Shown one piece after another: positions 62,631 through 64,000 of a stretch of 64,000 bases of DNA. The translations under genes and the position numbers were made by a program. The notes beneath the pieces are model-generated. The model saw nothing but the letters and a program-made list of their open reading frames with translations, did not search any database and was not told the origin of the DNA. Every line of letters starts with the position of its first letter. Position 1 is the stretch's first letter. Location of the stretch: NCBI GenBank assembly GCA_903928495.1, contig CAIYQZ010000050.1, forward strand, positions 23,526 through 87,525. The letters run 5' to 3'. This stretch comes from an uncultured bacterium (GTDB lineage: Bacteria > Pseudomonadota > Gammaproteobacteria > Burkholderiales > Burkholderiaceae_C).

Positions 62631-63478
62631 GCCACTCCCCCACGGGGAGTTTTGTAACGGGCATAACCCCACAGATACTGGCGCGGACAAGCCAGCACCA
62701 GACGTTCCATGGCTGCATTGATGGCAGTGCAAGCAGCCACCGGGTCGGCGGGCAAGGGCGCCGCGTGCCACGGCAGCACATGCACCACATACCCCCGCCC
62801 CCAACCCAGGCGCTCGCCCCAGGCCAGCAGCAGCGCGGTGCGTGGGGTTTGCGCCAGGCGGGCGCTCAGCGTCATGGTGTAGGCCGCACGACCAAAAAAA
62901 GGCGCCCACACGCCCTGCCCATCGGGCGGCACCTGGTCGGGCAACAAGCCCACAGCGGCTCCAGAGCGCAGGGCTTTGACGAGTTGCTTCACCCCGGCCA
63001 GCGTGGTGGGCGCAGTTTCCAGCCCTGGCCCCTGGCGCGCAGCCGCCACCACCTCGCGCAGCCAGGCCTGTCTCGGTGGGCGAAACAGCACTGTCATGGC
63101 GCGGCCAGGCACCTGGCCGAACTGCTCGGCATAGGCGCGGGCCGTCATTTCAAAACAGCCCATGTGAGGGGTCAGAAACAACACACCCTGTCCGGCGGCT
63201 TGCGCGGCCTCGATGTGCTCGCGCCCGGTCATGCTCACCGGTACGGGCGCACCCATCCACAGACGTGGCAACTCGGCCACCATTTTGCCGGCCTCGGCAA
63301 CCGAAGCCAGCGCATCGACACGCGGCACATTGGCTTGGGCTGCGTGCGCCAGCAGGTGGCGTCGGTAGGTGGGCGACAGTGCAAACACCACCCAGCCCAG
63401 CACAGCCCCGAGGGCGTGCAAGGCCCACAGGGGCCAGACACTGAAGAACCTGAACAGAAGAATCACGGGGTGGCGCAA
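62627..63478 (-). CDS. Second LpxL/LpxM-family lipid A acyltransferase
   Basis: A 283-residue paralogue of the gene that follows it. HX4D is HMGCFE in LTPHMGCFEMT, so Glu takes the place of Asp, as in many LpxL-family proteins. LLPDQVPPDGQGVWAPFFGR and YLWGYARYKTPRG are typical. The start is uncertain: TTG 63478 or GTG 63466; neither has a strong ribosome site. It is divergent from metK. Confidence 0.9.
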   Translation of the reverse strand: MRHPVILLFRFFSVWPLWALHALGAVLGWVVFALSPTYRRHLLAHAAQANVPRVDALASVAEAGKMVAELPRLWMGAPVPVSMTGREHIEAAQAAGQGVLFLTPHMGCFEMTARAYAEQFGQVPGRAMTVLFRPPRQAWLREVVAAARQGPGLETAPTTLAGVKQLVKALRSGAAVGLLPDQVPPDGQGVWAPFFGRAAYTMTLSARLAQTPRTALLLAWGERLGWGRGYVVHVLPWHAAPLPADPVAACTAINAAMERLVLACPRQYLWGYARYKTPRGGVA

Positions 63479-63523
63479 AACAGGGGTTAAGGTGTGGGTG
63501 GGCGGCTTGAATTAAACTCAAAC

Positions 63524-63632
63524 CGTCGTCGAGTTACTGAACAACTTGCGGGACGACGCGGCGGCTCCAACGGGCCAATGCAGGGCCGGAAACGGTCAAC
63601 CCACCGCTAAAGCGTTCGCCAAAGCTCCGGCC
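63524..63632 (+). promoter_or_regulatory. Structured metK leader, candidate cis-regulatory RNA
   Basis: Hairpin A: CGTCGTC (63524-63530) pairs with GACGACG (63552-63558), enclosing AGTT/AACT (63532-63535 with 63543-63546). Hairpin B: GGCCGGA (63584-63590) pairs with TCCGGCC (63626-63632), enclosing a small CGCT/AGCG hairpin (63605-63614). No poly-T run. I cannot match it to a known SAM or SAH riboswitch by eye. Confidence 0.5.
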
Positions 63633-63671
63633 AGGCGACCGCCCTGTCCCACAACCCAGGAGTTTATTCAC

Positions 63672-64000
63672 ATGGCGAACGACTTTCTTTTCACATCCGA
63701 ATCCGTCTCAGAAGGCCACCCAGACAAAGTGGCTGACCAGATTTCCGATGCCATTCTGGATGCCATTTTTGCCCAGGACCCCCGCAGCCGTGTGGCCGCC
63801 GAAACCCTGACCAACACCGGTCTGGTGGTGCTGGCCGGCGAAATCACCACCAACGCACACGTGGACTACATACAGGTGGCACGCGACACCATCAAGCGCA
63901 TTGGCTACGACAACACCGAATACGGCATCGACTACAAAGGCTGCGCCGTGCTGGTGGCCTACGACAAGCAGAGCAACGACATCGCCCAGGGCGTGGACCA
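63672..64000 (+). CDS. metK: S-adenosylmethionine synthetase, 3' end cut by window
   Basis: Makes SAM from methionine and ATP. The first 109 residues are visible. [20 protein letters not shown] holds the ATP-binding His and the metal-binding Asp, and [11 protein letters not shown] follows, an exact family pattern. ATG 63672 has AGGAG at 63658-63662. The frame is open at the right edge. It is divergent from the lipid A acyltransferase pair. Confidence 0.96.
   Translation, partial: MANDFLFTSESVSEGHPDKVADQISDAILDAIFAQDPRSRVAAETLTNTGLVVLAGEITTNAHVDYIQVARDTIKRIGYDNTEYGIDYKGCAVLVAYDKQSNDIAQGVD

Noticed and set aside
63500..63671. SAH or SAM riboswitch upstream of metK
   Set aside because: The hallmark GAGGAGCGCUGC of the SAH class and the SAM-I core are not visible. 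Kept only as an unassigned structured leader.

Overview
The window reads as a contiguous piece of a Burkholderiales chromosome, most like the Comamonadaceae. The signs are high GC (estimated by eye), strong GC bias at third codon positions, and several gene neighbourhoods I know from that order: pilMNOPQ divergent from a class A penicillin-binding protein, cyaY/lptM/lysA, resB-ccsB with cytochrome c4 and yihA, and tandem lipid A acyltransferases before metK. Abundant Bug/TctC and LIV-type transport genes fit too. I see no tRNA, rRNA, CRISPR array, insertion sequence or prophage. Coding density is very high and no gap between genes exceeds about 215 bp.

Layout. 1-6.5 kb: the start of petA (Rieske protein, cut by the left edge) divergent from hbd, then a hemerythrin-domain protein, glutathione reductase, AMP nucleosidase and a membrane diguanylate cyclase. 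6.5-15.6 kb: ackA with a MaoC-phosphotransacetylase fusion, an unknown small protein, psd, and a NodI/NodJ-like ABC pair split by a methyltransferase and purT on the other strand, then a PilJ-domain protein. 15.7-20.5 kb: a tight minus-strand operon of K+ channel, methyltransferase, Kef-like antiporter and YbdK-type glutamate-cysteine ligase, with srkA divergent. 20.5-25.3 kb: an LplT/acyltransferase fusion coupled to a ceramidase-like membrane protein, an XRE regulator, a GNAT and a SnoaL-like protein. 25.3-33.7 kb: htpG, a lipase-like hydrolase, an RsuA-family pseudouridine synthase, and a coupled trio of DUF4394 lipoprotein, cupredoxin-like protein and GGDEF/EAL protein. 33.8-44.3 kb: a Crp/Fnr regulator divergent from a cluster of acyl-CoA ligase, livGHMKF, PaaK-like ligase and a TctC-type binding protein. 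44.3-52 kb: pilMNOPQ and PBP1A. 52-64 kb: cyaY, lptM, lysA, msrPQ, cytochrome c maturation genes, cytochrome c4, yihA, an alpha/beta hydrolase, two LpxL-type acyltransferases and the start of metK behind a structured leader.

Most of the window is core metabolism and envelope biology. I did not find an obvious new defence or mobile system. The strongest unexplained signals are: (1) a dispersed AT-rich repeat of about 40-55 bp present at least eight times, once in frame inside srkA and once supplying the C-terminus of msrQ; (2) the DUF4394/cupredoxin/EAL trio; (3) a perfect dyad with Crp-like spacing between the Crp/Fnr gene and the ligase-transporter operon; (4) hairpins on both sides of livK; (5) a two-hairpin leader before metK; and (6) a near-consensus sigma-32 promoter for htpG that overlaps the stop codon of the gene before it.
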